DNA from: an uncultured Oscillospiraceae bacterium
Lineage (GTDB): Bacteria > Bacillota > Clostridia > Oscillospirales > Ruminococcaceae
Reading direction: 5' to 3'
NCBI GenBank assembly: GCA_934481385.1
Contig: CAKSPD010000024.1
Span: forward strand, 1-17,970
Length of the DNA stretch: 17,970 bases
Shown here: in pieces, positions 8,423-14,108 of the stretch
Layout of the letters: each line of letters begins with the position of its first letter
Position numbering within the stretch: position 1 is the first letter of the stretch
Notes under the pieces: model-generated
Told to the model about the DNA's origin: nothing
Databases searched by the model: none
The model's input: only the letters and a program-made list of their open reading frames with translations
Program-made: the position numbers and the translations under genes

Positions 8423-8462
8423 TTCCAAGTTGCACCAAACTTACATTTGGTGCAACTTGGAA
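8423..8462. repeat. 17-bp inverted repeat with 6-bp spacer: candidate recombination core site
   Basis: TTCCAAGTTGCACCAAA (8423-8439) is the perfect reverse complement of 8446-8462, around the spacer CTTACA (8440-8445). Two inverted arms around a 6-bp centre is the layout of Xer/dif-type sites. It is not followed by a T run on either strand, so it is a poor terminator. The prophage repeat begins only 2 bp left of the spacer, which is where strand exchange would place the junction. Confidence 0.75.
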
Positions 8463-8514
8463 AGTTCCTTCACAGTATATCGCTATTATATCATACTATG
8501 CTGAAAGTTTCAAG
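8438..8514. repeat. left 77-bp direct repeat of the prophage (attL candidate)
   Basis: Bases 8438-8514 are identical to 15771-15847. Identity stops sharply on the left and fades on the right, where 10 of the next 12 bases still match. The copy includes the recombination spacer, one full inverted arm and a minus-strand promoter. It lies between the last phage gene and the xer gene. Confidence 0.88.
8485..8513 (-). promoter_or_regulatory. promoter in left repeat, reading into xer
   Basis: On the minus strand, TTGAAA (8508-8513) and TATAAT (8485-8490) are 17 bp apart, close to a consensus sigma70 promoter. It reads toward xer, whose ATG is at 8376. Its transcript would begin near 8478 and include the 17-bp hairpin in its leader. 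Confidence 0.8.
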
Positions 8515-8518
8515 TTTT

Positions 8519-8734
8519 TTAGAATAGTAATTCATCATATTCTTCAGTCAGTTCAAAACCCTTTTCCTGACGAAAAAGAGCTTTTATAAATAAGTTGTCA
8601 TCAAACTTGCAAGAATTTTCTGTGTTTCTTCTGTCACATTCTGATGCACGAGTGCAGACACTGCAACTTTCAAAAAGAGAACACTTTGAGCAAATACAAG
8701 AACAATAAGCGGAAAAATTGCACTTAAAATTCAT
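8519..8734 (-). CDS. small cysteine-rich phage protein, unknown function
   Basis: A 71-residue protein with nine cysteines within the first 42 residues, in close pairs (for example CSCIC, CSKC, CSVC), and an acidic C-terminus. The pattern suggests metal binding (zinc or Fe-S), but it matches no family I can name. The ATG at 8734 has AGGAGGT 8 nt upstream; an in-frame start 13 codons earlier lacks a site. It is the last gene of the phage minus-strand block, ending 5 bp from the left repeat, with no terminator seen before xer. Confidence 0.75.
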   Translation of the reverse strand: MNFKCNFSAYCSCICSKCSLFESCSVCTRASECDRRNTENSCKFDDNLFIKALFRQEKGFELTEEYDELLF

Positions 8735-8747
8735 TTTAAAAAACCTC

Positions 8748-8972
8748 CTATTCAAAATCTTTATAAGTTCCAAGTTTCAGAAGTGCAACAATATCCCTTG
8801 TAATCTGGTTGAATGTTGCAAGACGTTCACGACACAAAGCCAAATCAATACAATCTTCAACAGTAATTTTTCTGTATCGGATAGACTGCTGGCGTTCTCT
8901 CAGCTCCTGTTCAAGCTCCTGTTTGTTATGAACTATGTACTGCAAAAGCAGAATTATTTCTTTTTCACGCAT
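8748..8972 (-). CDS. small helical phage protein, unknown function
   Basis: A 74-residue charged, probably all-helical protein, rich in Glu, Arg and Gln. The stretch at about 15-35 (NKQELEQELRERQQSIRYRK) is a likely coiled coil. AAGGTGGTGA just before the ATG is a strong ribosome site. It lies between rep and the Cys-rich gene, with gaps of 21 and 13 bp, so all three are one transcript. Not recognised; a replication accessory role is a guess from position only. Confidence 0.75.
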   Translation of the reverse strand: MREKEIILLLQYIVHNKQELEQELRERQQSIRYRKITVEDCIDLALCRERLATFNQITRDIVALLKLGTYKDFE

Positions 8973-8993
8973 AAAATCACCACCTTTATATAT

Positions 8994-10064
8994 CTAAATA
9001 ACTTCACCTGTTTCAGGGTCGATGACAATTCCCGAATCAAGTTCAGGAGAAATCATAACATCAATATCAATTTTTTTAATAATACGAAAAAGCTTATAGC
9101 AAGACTCTTTAAAAGACCAGCGATAACAATAAAGCTCTATATCATCTGATACAGAATCAGTATTATCAGTAATAATAAGGTCACCGTTTTCAGCATCATC
9201 AAGCTGTAACTCATCATGAACATCTTTAAAAATTCCACGCATTTCAAAAAGTCTGCGGTTTTTCAATGCATTATCAAGAGTAGATACAGAAGAATCAATA
9301 ATATCATCTGCATAAGGCTTAATAAGATTTCCATCATCATCAAACTGACCAAGATAAGAAGTAGCTTTAACAGAATACTTCGCTACTTCTGCAACAGCTG
9401 ATGAAAGAGACTTTCCCCTACCTTTATTACTTTTTTTAGCATTACACTTTCTGACATCAACCTGAGTAATACTATTATCTCCATAACAAGACCTCCACGC
9501 AGAAAGCCATTCATCACGCTTTATATAGTCATCAGAAGTAAAATAGTTTTTATCAACGGCAAGTATACAATGATAATGTGGGTGATATGTATCATAAGAC
9601 TTTGAATGCTTTTTCAAATTATGAGTAATTTCAAGAGCCTTAAAAAAACCTTTAATGGACTTTTGAAAAAAAACTCTTTTTCTAAGTTTAGACCAAGCTT
9701 TTTGCATACGAGAAAGCACCAAAGGTAAATCAGAACCTAAGCAATTTGGAACAGTAAGAGTAAGAAAAATAAAATCGAATTTATCAGAAATGCTATCAAC
9801 AATTGCAGAAACTTGTCCCGAAATTTTAAGAGATTTACGCCAAGCACACATAGGGCAAAGCCTATCACGGCAAAAATCAGCATTATGAAGCTTAAACTCG
9901 CTGTTTTTGTTTTTAGCAAAATCAAGATGACTTCCACAATTTTTAGTTCTAAAAGCTTTACCTTCAAAACCTGAACCTAAACGCCTATAACTTTTAGCAA
10001 GAAGAAGTCCTGCTGACTTCTTCGGCTTAAATCTGCTGTTAATTTCTGCAATAGGAGTTTCCAT
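8994..10064 (-). CDS. rolling-circle replication initiator (HUH endonuclease, Rep_1-like)
   Basis: A 356-residue Rep that should nick the phage double-strand origin and stay bound through a tyrosine to start rolling-circle synthesis. A zinc-like motif C65-x4-C70-P-x-C73 followed by Arg-Lys is typical of Rep_1 plasmid initiators. Motif I is FLTLTVP at 100-106. Motif II is the HUH site H161-P-H163-Y-H165. Motif III is KYSVK with catalytic Tyr230 and Lys233. There is one catalytic Tyr, as in pC194/pUB110-type plasmids. GGTGGTG precedes the ATG. The C-terminal third is acidic and not conserved in any way I can see. It sits downstream of the structural genes, across a highly structured non-coding region that is the best place for its origin. 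Confidence 0.9.
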   Translation of the reverse strand: METPIAEINSRFKPKKSAGLLLAKSYRRLGSGFEGKAFRTKNCGSHLDFAKNKNSEFKLHNADFCRDRLCPMCAWRKSLKISGQVSAIVDSISDKFDFIFLTLTVPNCLGSDLPLVLSRMQKAWSKLRKRVFFQKSIKGFFKALEITHNLKKHSKSYDTYHPHYHCILAVDKNYFTSDDYIKRDEWLSAWRSCYGDNSITQVDVRKCNAKKSNKGRGKSLSSAVAEVAKYSVKATSYLGQFDDDGNLIKPYADDIIDSSVSTLDNALKNRRLFEMRGIFKDVHDELQLDDAENGDLIITDNTDSVSDDIELYCYRWSFKESCYKLFRIIKKIDIDVMISPELDSGIVIDPETGEVI

Positions 10065-10287
10065 AGTAACACCACCAATTTCATTTTATCTTTACTTTAT
10101 CTGTTATTAGAAAACTTCTGACAACTCACCTGACGGTGAGCCGTCAGAAGTTTCTAATGTATCAAGAAAAGGTCTTAGACCGCCTGAAATGGCGGTTTTT
10201 AACATTGTTTTCAATAGTTTTAAGCTTTCAACTCGTTGAGCAGTGTGGGCGGGTCACCCCCTGCGGGGAGTCCCCCGCCCCCTGCAT
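10065..10287. other. structured non-coding region between zot-like and rep genes; candidate origin and/or packaging signal
   Basis: No gene fits here. It holds three inverted repeats. The first is a 53-nt hairpin at 10106-10158, with about 24-bp arms that pair fully on the minus strand if two G-T wobbles and one bulge are allowed. The second, at 10179-10200, is a 6-bp stem ACCGCC/GGCGGT followed by T residues on the plus strand. The third, at 10247-10280, is GC-rich, with outer GGGCGGG/CCCGCCC and inner CCCC/GGGG stems, in an otherwise AT-rich element. Such hairpins are expected at rolling-circle origins and at filamentous-phage packaging signals. The exact nick site was not identified. Confidence 0.6.
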
Positions 10288-11100
10288 TCATATCTTTCTT
10301 CTTACACCTTTTTTATACGCCTTTATGCTTTCCTTGCTTCCGTCACAAATCGAAATGTCAGAGCCTTGTTGATTTCTTAAAATTTCCTCATCAGAAAGAT
10401 ACTCCATTTTCAAAAGTCCTTTTATCAGTTCAGAAGTATCATACAAATGTCTATACTGCTCAGTCTGAATCTCAACAATAGTATCATCTATGCAAGGTGT
10501 GTACATACGATTAGCAACATAAGCTTCATACTCATCTATATCATATACAATTCCTGTTAAAAGCCTTGAAAAAGGGTGCTTAAGACTGCTTGCACAAGCT
10601 GTTACAGTTGCGGTTATGTCTCTGATTTGCTTATCCAAAAGATTAAAACGCTGAACCGTTGCAAGTATCATCATATGACGCTTACGACACTGGCATAAAT
10701 GCTGAAATACTGGTTTAGGAACACTGTTCTTTCCTGATGTAAAATCACGAGAATTAAAAAGCGTTCCTATTTCATCGATAAGTACAAGAGTGTTGTCGGG
10801 AGCATTAAGTATATCATCAGCAGTTTTCAAAGGTATTATTTCAGTGTGTTCAGGAAAGTTTGAAAGATTGATATTTGTCAGAACATGAAGCTGAGGATAT
10901 TCTGCACACATCTGATAAGCTTTAATAGTCATAAGGCTTGTTTTACCCTGCCCGAATTTGCCCGTATAAAGATGTATGCCCCAACCATAAAAAATTTTAT
11001 ACTTATGATAGTACAGGTATGTAAGATAATCATAAGTAAGATAGTAAGAAAAAGACGGAAAAGCCTTTATTTTTTGAAAAAACAGTTTTATATACCCCAT
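10288..11100 (-). CDS. Zot/pI-like filamentous phage assembly ATPase
   Basis: A 270-residue P-loop protein of the zonular occludens toxin (Zot)/gene I family, which drives extrusion and assembly of filamentous phage at the membrane. Walker A is GKFGQGKT at 47-54, just after the N-terminal segment FYGWGIHLYT. Walker B is TLVLIDE at 104-110, followed by FNSR and a later region RKRHMMILATVQR like the arginine/sensor part of the family. Unlike Ff pI and Vibrio Zot, no membrane segment is evident after the ATPase domain. Neighbouring small membrane proteins may tether it. Its ATG overlaps the upstream stop as TAATG, so translation is coupled. Confidence 0.87.
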   Translation of the reverse strand: MGYIKLFFQKIKAFPSFSYYLTYDYLTYLYYHKYKIFYGWGIHLYTGKFGQGKTSLMTIKAYQMCAEYPQLHVLTNINLSNFPEHTEIIPLKTADDILNAPDNTLVLIDEIGTLFNSRDFTSGKNSVPKPVFQHLCQCRKRHMMILATVQRFNLLDKQIRDITATVTACASSLKHPFSRLLTGIVYDIDEYEAYVANRMYTPCIDDTIVEIQTEQYRHLYDTSELIKGLLKMEYLSDEEILRNQQGSDISICDGSKESIKAYKKGVRRKI

Positions 11101-11288
11101 TAAATTCTACCTCTGAAAGCTTCTTTAACAATTGAAAAAAGCATTTTGACAAACCATAACAGGAAGCCTGAAGCTCCGAGGAACTGAAATCCTATCATAC
11201 TTAATTGCTTCCAAGTTTCAGGAGTAACAGACAAATCACAGCCAAGAGCTTTATAAAGTTCAACAATCAAGTTGTATTCAGTTTCCAT
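11100..11288 (-). CDS. small membrane protein of the phage assembly block (62 aa)
   Basis: A 62-residue protein with an N-terminal soluble stretch, one membrane segment at about 31-52 (IGFQFLGASGFLLWFVKMLF) and a basic end. Size and place directly before the Zot-like gene resemble minor coat proteins of filamentous phages (pVI/Ace or pVII/pIX positions), but sequence similarity is not claimed. It overlaps the 66-aa gene by 11 bp at its start and the zot-like gene by 1 bp at its end. Confidence 0.78.
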   Translation of the reverse strand: METEYNLIVELYKALGCDLSVTPETWKQLSMIGFQFLGASGFLLWFVKMLFSIVKEAFRGRI

Positions 11289-11478
11289 TTTCTAAGGCTT
11301 CTCCTTTCAAAGTTTCATTTTTGTTATCTTCTTCTTTGCTTATTTCTTCAAAAAGTTCAAACCGCTTTTTTTTATCTTTAAAGCGTTTTATATCAGCAAG
11401 AAAACGAAAAATAGCACAAAGACCACCAAAAGCAAGAACAACAATGTATATAACAAGTACCAATTTTAATAAAGCCAT
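11278..11478 (-). CDS. small membrane protein of the phage assembly block (66 aa)
   Basis: A 66-residue protein with an N-terminal membrane segment (about 4-26) and a highly charged Lys/Glu-rich cytoplasmic tail. AGGTGGGG lies upstream of the ATG. It may be a minor structural or assembly protein; no family was recognised. It overlaps the following 62-aa gene by 11 bp, which indicates coupled translation in one operon. Confidence 0.76.
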   Translation of the reverse strand: MALLKLVLVIYIVVLAFGGLCAIFRFLADIKRFKDKKKRFELFEEISKEEDNKNETLKGEALENGN

Positions 11479-11492
11479 TTTTTAAACCCCAC

Positions 11493-11645
11493 CTAACCGA
11501 AAAATTCACGAATAACATAAGTAATACAGCCAAGAATAAGGCAAGTAACTATGACTCCAAGAGGAGTTAAAGTATATACCCCTAATCTTATTGGAGTATT
11601 CAAAAGATTCAAAGCAAATTTAAGAACATATTCAAGTTCAGGCAT
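11493..11645 (-). CDS. small hydrophobic phage protein (50 aa)
   Basis: A 50-residue frame starting MPELEYVLKF with GGTGAT just before the ATG. It has one strong membrane segment, about 25-45 (TLTPLGVIVTCLILGCITYVI). It fits between its neighbours with gaps of 11 and 14 bp, fills the only space in the block, and has no overlap with another gene, so it is very likely real although very short. Size and type match minor coat proteins of filamentous phages. Confidence 0.75.
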   Translation of the reverse strand: MPELEYVLKFALNLLNTPIRLGVYTLTPLGVIVTCLILGCITYVIREFFG

Positions 11646-11656
11646 ATAATCACCAC

Positions 11657-11899
11657 TCACTTAAAAATAGAAATAAACTTGACAAAAGCACCAATGACAG
11701 CAATGCCAAAAGCAAAAAGCAACAACGAAGAAAAATTAAAGTCATTTATGCTGTCAGGAGTAAAAAAGCCAAATGCAAAATCTCCAAAGTCGAGAATGTA
11801 GCCATAGATAGTACCAAAAAAGAAATCTTTTACAGAATCTAAAACACTACTACCCATTTCTGCAATTTTAGAAGTAATATCAGAGAAAAAATCAGTCAT
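11657..11899 (-). CDS. phage membrane protein (80 aa), possible minor coat protein
   Basis: An 80-residue protein with an amphipathic N-terminal half (TDFFSDITSKIAEMGSSVLDSV) and a C-terminal membrane segment at about 58-78 (SLLLFAFGIAVIGAFVKFIS). It directly follows the pIII-like gene with a 5-bp gap and an AAAGGCTG site. In CTX-phi-type phages this slot holds Ace/pVI, but here that is inferred from position only. Confidence 0.78.
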   Translation of the reverse strand: MTDFFSDITSKIAEMGSSVLDSVKDFFFGTIYGYILDFGDFAFGFFTPDSINDFNFSSLLLFAFGIAVIGAFVKFISIFK

Positions 11900-11904
11900 A
11901 GCAA

Positions 11905-13380
11905 TCAGCCTTTCAAAAGCTTGATAAATCCAAATACAACAGAAACAACAATTATAAAATAAAAAGCGTTCCAGACTTGCGACGGAAAGAAACCAAAAAC
12001 ATACTTGAAAAATCTTAAAACATTGGCGGTTGAAGTCTGAAGTGAAGTAAGAGAAAAACTGCCTCCGGAGTAAAGCTGATGAGAGCCTGAACCGGAAGAA
12101 CTTCCACCACCATAAATATCAGGATTGGTATTTAAAGTATTTTTAATCTGTGTTTTTCCGTCATCATCAACATATCCGCTTGAAGAATTTTCTGCGGTCA
12201 AATAATCATCATACCCATGTATATTGAGAACTCCAAAATCTGTATTATCAGGGTCATAAGCAACAGAACGCTTGTATATACTAAAAGTCTGACGATAACA
12301 TTCAATGATTTTATCATCAGTAGCAAGTGTTGTATCTGCATATATATCTTCGGGAATGAGTTTAATATACTCAACAACTACATCATACTCCTGACCCTCA
12401 ACGCAGTTTATGCTTGCCCAAGAAATCGACTGATTAAAATAGGTATCTACAAAGTGCCAAGAAGTAGGCTTATACTGTAATCTCGATTTAGAAGTATCTC
12501 CGGTAGACACATCAGGAGCAAACACCCAATCTTCTTTCATAAGTATAAAGTCACAGTTCCAGTTTCGGTTTTGAAAGCCTGTATGTGTCGGACCTGCCGA
12601 AACCTCACCGAGATTAAATTTTTCTCCCTTTTTAGTTATGTACATTCGTATCTGAATTGGGTCTTTCAAGGTTGTTTCTACTGTCATAGAAAGATGAGAG
12701 CCAGTAGCAGAAGTAGAGCCACCAAAACCCAAGCGGGAGTTATACAAATCCCCATTCATATTCATAGTAAAAACAGGATTGAACTTGACTGTAACAGCTC
12801 CTGAAGAAGAACCACCGCCATTATCAAAAATCACATTATCTGTATATGACATATCATATGTATCAAAAAAGTCAGAAGGCAAATTAGTCCTGCTGTACCA
12901 GTAAGCAGATGCATAAGAGTTATAAAGCCTAACGTTACCACCATTAATTGGATAAATATTATGAATCGAATTAGCATAAAACTCTATTCCGAATTCATTT
13001 GTAGACTTTTGAAAAAATCCCATAATAGCTTGGTAAGAAGATTGTGAAGGAGTGATATAAGCCCCCGAAACAGTAAGGGAAGGAAACTCACTATAAAAGA
13101 CAGCATTAATAATAATTTTATCTTTATGACTAGGATGAAAAGAGTATCCAAAAGTATAATACTGATTATATTTTTCATCAATATCAATAGGAAGTCCAGT
13201 TGAGGGATGTAAAAAACGCCACTTAATATACTCGATAGCTTTTTCTTCATCAAACCAAGAAACATCATACCCATCAGGGACGGCAGGAATTTCAGGCTCA
13301 TTAAAAGCATAAGAACAAGGAACTATAACTGACATACAGCAAACTATCAGGGAAAACAAAACACAAAAAAATTTTTTCAT
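11905..13380 (-). CDS. secreted, C-terminally anchored pIII/OrfU-like phage protein
   Basis: A 491-residue exported protein. A signal peptide (about 1-25, cut after SYA) is followed by a large domain of about 390 residues rich in Asn, Ser, Tyr and beta-type sequence. A Gly/Ser linker GGGSSSGSGS lies at 424-433, and a C-terminal membrane segment spans about 470-489 with a Lys just before the end. This is the architecture of filamentous-phage pIII: exported adsorption domain, glycine-rich linker, membrane-anchored end. Domain sequence is not recognised, as expected for host-specific adsorption proteins. AGGAGC precedes the ATG. The gene comes right after the coat gene and its terminator, so it depends on read-through. 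Confidence 0.83.
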   Translation of the reverse strand: MKKFFCVLFSLIVCCMSVIVPCSYAFNEPEIPAVPDGYDVSWFDEEKAIEYIKWRFLHPSTGLPIDIDEKYNQYYTFGYSFHPSHKDKIIINAVFYSEFPSLTVSGAYITPSQSSYQAIMGFFQKSTNEFGIEFYANSIHNIYPINGGNVRLYNSYASAYWYSRTNLPSDFFDTYDMSYTDNVIFDNGGGSSSGAVTVKFNPVFTMNMNGDLYNSRLGFGGSTSATGSHLSMTVETTLKDPIQIRMYITKKGEKFNLGEVSAGPTHTGFQNRNWNCDFILMKEDWVFAPDVSTGDTSKSRLQYKPTSWHFVDTYFNQSISWASINCVEGQEYDVVVEYIKLIPEDIYADTTLATDDKIIECYRQTFSIYKRSVAYDPDNTDFGVLNIHGYDDYLTAENSSSGYVDDDGKTQIKNTLNTNPDIYGGGSSSGSGSHQLYSGGSFSLTSLQTSTANVLRFFKYVFGFFPSQVWNAFYFIIVVSVVFGFIKLLKG

Positions 13381-13396
13381 AATTATTTGCTCCTAA

Positions 13397-13419
13397 AAAC
13401 AAAGGGCGGAAATCCGCCC
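13397..13419 (-). terminator. intrinsic terminator after the coat gene
   Basis: GGGCGG/CCGCCC form a 6-bp stem with a 4-nt loop (13404-13419), followed on the minus strand by TTTGTTTTT. It starts directly after the coat stop codon and ends just before the ribosome site of the pIII-like gene. It should let the coat gene be expressed far above the genes after it. Confidence 0.82.
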
Positions 13420-13599
13420 TCATTTTTTGCGAGTAAGCTTTTTGAAAAAAGCTATACCAACACCGGCAAGAGAAAGACCGATAAAAACCATAGCAACGGG
13501 ATTTCCGGTTACAATTTCAGTACCGGTACTTACAACTGATGAAACGTTTGCAAGAGCGTCAGTTATAAGACTACCAGAAGTTTCCGCCATTAAAAGCAT
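13420..13599 (-). CDS. major coat protein (pVIII/Cep-like)
   Basis: A 59-residue frame. A Ser/Thr/Ala-rich N-terminal part (MAETSGSLITDALANVS) is followed by a membrane helix at about 35-52 (VAMVFIGLSLAGVGIAFF) and a basic end KKLTRKK. Acidic/polar head, membrane core and basic tail that would face the DNA is the design of filamentous-phage major coat proteins. No separate signal peptide is seen, so the protein may insert directly. AGGAGA lies upstream of the ATG at 13599; a second ATG at 13590 is possible. It is followed at once by a terminator, as after gene VIII in Ff phages. Function is inferred from design and place, not from sequence similarity. Confidence 0.8.
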   Translation of the reverse strand: MLLMAETSGSLITDALANVSSVVSTGTEIVTGNPVAMVFIGLSLAGVGIAFFKKLTRKK

Positions 13600-13613
13600 A
13601 TAACATTCTCCTT

Positions 13614-13931
13614 TCAGGCTGACTCATCGACACGGATTTCATCAGCCTGACCGTACTTGTCATAGAAAACACGGATATCTTTACCGACAAGCAAGTCCCA
13701 GTCTGAATTGGTCATAGTACAGCCAAAAACATCTTTAATAGATTTAGACTTAACTTTTACCTGTTCGGTAACCACACCAAAGGCATTAACATCTTCTCTT
13801 GTACAGTGGAGAACGTAATTATGATAGGGTAAACCCTGATAAATTCCCTCTTTCTCCTGTACACCAACCACTTTTAACATATAAGTGTAACCACCTTTCA
13901 ATCTCATTACAGCATAATAGCTTCGTGCCAC
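13614..13931 (-). CDS. small beta-rich phage protein, possible ssDNA-binding protein
   Basis: A 105-residue soluble protein, predicted mostly beta (for example YAVMRLKGGYTYMLKVVGV and KDIRVFYDKYGQADEIRV), with many Lys/Tyr/Phe residues. It is the first gene of the phage minus-strand operon, a place that fits a pV-type ssDNA-binding protein, but no motif proves this. The chosen start is GTG at 13931 because GGAGGG stands 7 nt upstream. The first ATG, eight codons later, has no site. Transcription starts about 65 nt upstream under the repressor's operator. Confidence 0.75.
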   Translation of the reverse strand: MARSYYAVMRLKGGYTYMLKVVGVQEKEGIYQGLPYHNYVLHCTREDVNAFGVVTEQVKVKSKSIKDVFGCTMTNSDWDLLVGKDIRVFYDKYGQADEIRVDESA

Positions 13932-13980
13932 CTGCTACCCTCCGGAACGGTTCTCGGTGTGCTGTAATTGCTTTGATTAA

Positions 13981-13997
13981 TGTTCCATAATGGAACA
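13981..13997. promoter_or_regulatory. repressor operator O1 (palindrome)
   Basis: TGTTCCATAATGGAACA is a perfect 6-bp-arm palindrome with 5-nt centre. It covers the start point of the phage operon. A second copy of the same half-sites lies exactly 60 bp away, between the two divergent genes, as expected for an XRE-type phage repressor. Confidence 0.75.
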
Positions 13998-14002
13998 ATT
14001 TA

Positions 14003-14032
14003 ATTATAAATCAAAAAATCCATATTTGTCAA
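14003..14032 (-). promoter_or_regulatory. promoter of the phage structural operon
   Basis: On the minus strand TTGACA (14027-14032) and TATAAT (14003-14008) are both perfect, with an 18-bp spacer. The predicted start, about 13996, falls in the first operator, so a bound repressor would block it. Confidence 0.82.
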
Positions 14033-14040
14033 TTGGTAAA

Positions 14041-14057
14041 TGTTCCAAAAAAGAACA
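14041..14057. promoter_or_regulatory. repressor operator O2 (palindrome)
   Basis: TGTTCCAAAAAAGAACA keeps 5-bp arms of the O1 palindrome at the same 17-bp length. It lies upstream of the phage-operon -35 box and overlaps the weak -35 zone of the repressor's own promoter, so it could serve autoregulation. Confidence 0.7.
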
Positions 14058-14075
14058 GTAAAATATATGAAAATG

Positions 14076-14084
14076 TGCTAAAAT
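14076..14084 (+). promoter_or_regulatory. extended -10 promoter of the repressor gene
   Basis: TGCTAAAAT is an extended -10 element; the -35 region is poor. It sits 25 bp before the repressor ATG and 19 bp after operator O2. Confidence 0.5.
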
Positions 14085-14108
14085 AGAAATTAATAAGGAG
14101 TGATTAGT

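Noticed and set aside
8423..8462. Reading the 17-bp hairpin as an ordinary terminator
   Set aside because: No T run follows on either strand. The 6-bp spacer and the exact match with the repeat boundary fit a recombination site better.
8438..8514. Classical dif site of the XerC/XerD type inside the repeat
   Set aside because: No stretch resembles the Firmicute dif consensus closely enough; only the inverted-arm layout is similar.
10179..10200. Plus-strand terminator ACCGCC/GGCGGT plus T run
   Set aside because: No plus-strand gene lies upstream within the phage arm there; treated as part of the structured non-coding region.
10136..10481. Plus-strand open frames over the non-coding region and the end of the zot-like gene
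   Set aside because: They lack ribosome sites, cover hairpins and run antisense to a clear gene.
12217..12804. Plus-strand frames inside the pIII-like gene
   Set aside because: Antisense shadows of a long frame with signal peptide and membrane anchor.
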